Part shown: piece by piece, positions 60,940 to 64,000 of the stretch
Layout of the letters: each line of letters opens with the position of its first letter
How positions within the stretch are numbered: the first letter of the stretch is position 1
DNA from: Cenococcum geophilum 1.58
Lineage: Eukaryota; Ascomycota; Dothideomycetes; Gloniales; Gloniaceae
DNA length: 64,000 bases
NCBI GenBank assembly: GCA_001692895.1
Contig: KV748185.1
Span: forward strand, 2,232,001 to 2,296,000
Direction of reading: 5' to 3'
Notes under the pieces: generated by a model
Told to the model about the DNA's origin: nothing
Database searches by the model: none
Seen by the model: the letters and a program-made list of their open reading frames with translations, nothing else
Translations under genes and position numbers: made by a program

Positions 60940-62152
60940 CGGCCCAAATAAGACAGTGGATTGGGTGATGATGAATTAAAAAGAAACCGCTGAGTGATAA
61001 GAGGCACCAGGGAGAGGTCCCCGGCACAAAATACTTCTAGGGGAAGCTAAAGCTTCTCTGAGTGGAGTTGTACCATTGTACAGTATCGAACATTCTCCTC
61101 ATAGGATGGGCTTGTGAGCTTCGGAACATCGTCTTGAGCCAGGATGAGCATTAGACGGTGTATATATACGGACATCCTGGAAATTTTGGCTCATTGAACT
61201 CTCGATATGCGTAGAACTTTGATCTTTTTGAGCGAAGGTGAACAAGTATAATTACAAACATCACTCCCTATGTAAGATGTAATTTTATAGCATTCTTTAA
61301 CAAGGGCTTCTTTTCTCGGTTTTCTAATGTGCGGGTTGCGCCTTTCTACGAAAGATTCTTTAAAGCTCGCTGACTGGCAAATTTAGTAAAATCTCTTATA
61401 GGGATGCTCAGGATGGTGTCTAATGGACTCCTGTTATTCGAAATGATTTATTTAGAACTCTATTCCTTGTTTTCATGTCCTGCTTATGTTCGTCTAGCCC
61501 CTTCACAAATCTCTGAGGTTCTCTTTCGGAAATATTTTGACTCATTTCTTCAATGCTTTATTACTACCGCTGTCTGTTTATAAACGCTTGAACCGTACAA
61601 TTTCAATCGTCATGGTAAGATATGCGCGCTCCCATTACCTATTCGCTCAATAGCCGAGTTTACGGTTTGTTCCTACGGAACTTCGAATATTCTGTTTAGC
61701 TCTACTGCTTTGCGTCGGCTTCATCTGCTTTGTTTAATCAAAATATTGATATTTCAAACTGAGGAAACAACGAGCGGACGATGTGACCGATTTTCCATTT
61801 AGCAAGGGAAGCGTGTGTTCTGTGGAATGGAATAAGCGAGGCCCACTGTGTAAGAGGGGTATATATGAAGGAATGTAAATATTATTTCGGTACTGCCGAT
61901 GTAATGGTGCTATCAAAATGCGACGAGAGCGTTGAATATTTCGGGCCCGAAGTTAGCAGACTTGCCCGCTTTTTGGAAAGTCACTGCGAGAGTGACAGTT
62001 ACGTGCATGGATTAATACAGTAAGATAAATCACCGGCAAAGCTTGATATTACTTGGTTTACAATTTCCATCTTCTCGTGCTACCAAACTCAGAGGAGCTC
62101 CCGATAAACTACACTTTATGTCACGTCTCTTCTATTTTCTCCGGCAGAAAAT
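60940..62152. other. intergenic, no gene supported
   Basis: About 1.2 kb without a credible coding region. A self-complementary GAAGCTAAAGCTTC lies at about 61,043. A minus-strand open stretch at 61,734-61,916 shows no domain. The region probably holds the ferredoxin 3' end and the upstream region of the broken dehydrogenase gene. Confidence 0.55.
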
Positions 62153-63184
62153 GTGTCACCCGCGGATCCAGAAGTGTCCTTGAAAGGCAAGAACATTATT
62201 GTCACTGGCGCGAATACCAGCCTCGGCTTTGAAGCTGCCGTAAAATTCGCTGCTCTCGGCACGTCTGAGGTTATCCTTGGTATTCGAGATATTACAAAGA
62301 GTGACCACGCTAAGTCAGTAATCGAGCAACGTACGGGTAAAAAGGATCAAGTTAAAGTATGGCAGCTCGACATGAAATTCATACGACAGCATTCGGAACT
62401 TTACCAAGTATGCTTCAAGTCTCGATCGTCTCGTGTTGAATGCTAGCGTCTACAAGGTCGCATACGAAGAATCCAGGTATGGCTGGGAAGAGACGCTGCA
62501 GGTTAACGTATTATCCACCGCACCTATCGGCCTACTTCTACTCCAAAAAATGGAGGCTTCTAAGACAGGAAATACCCTTCCAGTATTAGAAATTGTTTCC
62601 TCAGGAAATCACGAGGATGCCACCATCTCTGCAGAGTGTCGTCATGCAGATAACTTATTACAGTTTTACAACACTTCGAACGGCTACAATGCAAAGGAGC
62701 AATACTGGGTATCCAAGCTTTTCGTTATGTACGTTATGCAAACGCTCGCATCTCTTGCTAAGTCCTCGGAAGCTGCTTCTGGAAAGCCTGACGTTCTCGT
62801 CACTGTGGTCTGCGGCGGTCTGCCCTGGTGGATGCAAGTCTGATCTCAGCAGAGGTTACAATAGCTTCGCGATGAACATTGCTAAAGCTGTGATCTCCGC
62901 TCTCTTCCTAAGAAACACAGAAGAAAGATCCAGAACTCTAATCAGTAGCGTCACTTTAGGAGAAGATGCGCACGGCAGGTTCTGGCAGCATGAAGCATAA
63001 GCCGTGAGTATACGATTCAACACTCTCTAGTATCAGGACTGCTCATGTATTATTCAGGCTAGCGCCGCTTGTATCCAGGAGGGAAGGAGAGGAATTGAGG
63101 CGGAGGATCTGGTCCGAGATTATCGAAGGCCTAAAGAAGGATCTGCCTGAAGTGGCTGACATTGTCAACTCACTGGAAGTTTAA
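62153..63184 (+). pseudogene. short-chain dehydrogenase/reductase with frameshifts
   Basis: The parts of a classical SDR lie in order but in shifting frames. The NAD(P)-binding motif TGANTSLG is followed by VLNASVY (NAG-like strand 4), the catalytic YWVSK, VCPGG in a changed frame, a GRFWQHEA segment, and a final exon (63,059-63,184, after a GTGAGT...TTCAG intron of 55 bp) ending DLPEVADIVNSLEV. One frameshift lies near 62,388, apparently an extra T; another near 62,793-62,812, where GGCGGTCTGC looks duplicated. A stop precedes the last donor site. The first frame has no ATG in phase, only GTG at 62,153. Sequencing errors could mimic this, but several lesions argue for a recent pseudogene. 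The family would oxidise or reduce an unknown small substrate (retinol-dehydrogenase-like). Confidence 0.75.
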
Positions 63185-63907
63185 TTGAATTGTTTTGATT
63201 ATTGTCATTGATAAGAAGATTAACTAGGCTATACTTAGAGAAATTACCTGAATGATTTAGTGTTTAGGGGAGAGATTGCGAGTATAATGAACTTTACTAA
63301 ATTATTTATTCTTCTGTGTATTTATACGTAATTCCAAAGTAATTTAGACAGTTATCTAGAGGCCACATAGCGTAGCGAGAAATAAACAAATGGGGTGCAA
63401 AATAGGTGCGTAGCACTCCTGTGGCACACCACCACATTCACGAAATCCAATGATAACGCGATTGCGGGGGAATACCGACGTCACAGCAACACAACCTTAC
63501 CTGCCCACTTCTCGATTGCGTTGCTACTACCTGGAAAGATGGCTCCCCAAGGAACATCTTCGCTCAGGAGCACTTCGCACAAGCCAGAGAATTCGGAGGC
63601 ATACACTTATGTTTTAAACCAGCGCGGGTGTGAGATAAAGTTTCCGATCGGTGATCCAAATTGAATTTCAATCAAATAGAAGCTGAAATGCCTCCTCCCA
63701 ACCCTCCCAACCGCCTCAAGCCGTGCACAGGCTAACACGCCGAAGTATGTCTCGCCTCCCGAGCTTACAGTGCTGCCGGCGCCAAATGTGGAGACCGCCG
63801 TCACTATGAGCATGACGACATAACGTGTCTCACCAGTCAGTGCCGCACACCAGTCAGTGCCGCACCCCACCCAAATCGCGTCGCGTCCATACACTACAGC
63901 ATCAATG
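63185..63907. other. intergenic or degraded, no gene supported
   Basis: Open stretches on both strands (63,395-63,664 plus and 63,607-63,894 minus) overlap, start at non-ATG codons and show no domain I can name. The region ends in the short tandem repeat and the transposase start described separately. Confidence 0.5.
63831..63864. repeat. perfect 17-bp tandem duplication
   Basis: Two adjacent identical copies of CACCAGTCAGTGCCGCA, 44 bp upstream of the transposase-like start. Confidence 0.9.
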
Positions 63908-64000
63908 GCATCAACACACGACCTCGAGAAGCTTCAAAAAGAAGGCAGATTGGAGCTTACAGTATAGGCTATTCAGAAAAAGCAGATTAAAAGCCACCAA
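63908..64000 (+). pseudogene. 5' end of a probable pogo/Fot1-type transposase, cut by window edge
   Basis: An ATG opens text with the pattern (N)LEKLQKEGRLELTV, stop, then AIQKKQIKSH. This resembles the N-terminal helix-turn-helix (psq/CENP-B type) of fungal Tc1/mariner-pogo transposases, where a basic AIQ...QI.S segment precedes R-AA. The in-frame TAG stands where CAG would be expected, as RIP would give. Only 31 codons are visible, so the call is tentative. Confidence 0.4.

Overview
The window looks like nuclear DNA of a filamentous ascomycete (Pezizomycotina). The genes have short introns of 53-69 bp with fungal donor and branch-point signals, there is a fungal-type LysM protein and a Ugo1-type mitochondrial protein, and the transposons carry dense TAA/TAG codons and TpA excess typical of repeat-induced point mutation (RIP). 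The species cannot be named from the sequence alone. A few runs of ambiguous bases (about 17,317-17,353 and 23,250-23,280, plus single Ns) mark unresolved positions.

Layout: (1) 1-9,401 holds dead DNA transposons (two hAT transposase remnants and a third element with an 8-bp target duplication) and a less mutated gag remnant. (2) 9,402-38,702 is one four-level stack of LTR retrotransposons. A minus-strand chromodomain gypsy (A) was hit by a plus-strand chromodomain gypsy (B), which was hit by a plus-strand copia (C), which was hit by a minus-strand chromodomain gypsy (D). LTR pairs and 5-bp target duplications can be read at every level. (3) 38,703-42,505 is host-like sequence with three small TA-flanked inverted-repeat elements and one spliced membrane-protein gene. 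(4) 42,506-50,468 is a non-coding element with long inverted ends, a perfect 8-bp target duplication and a 12-bp minisatellite, itself interrupted by a minus-strand copia (E). (5) 50,477-64,000 is gene-bearing sequence.

The gene-bearing right part holds a kinase relic, a solo LTR, a large coiled-coil protein, a LysM protein with a multi-pass membrane region, a membrane-anchored coiled-coil protein, a UGO1-like mitochondrial outer-membrane protein and an adrenodoxin-type ferredoxin sharing a 211-bp divergent promoter, a frameshifted short-chain dehydrogenase, and the start of a probable pogo/Fot1 transposase at the edge. The two coiled-coil proteins share a 56-residue segment that aligns without gaps. 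With the LysM membrane protein between them they form a small accessory-looking cluster next to conserved mitochondrial genes.
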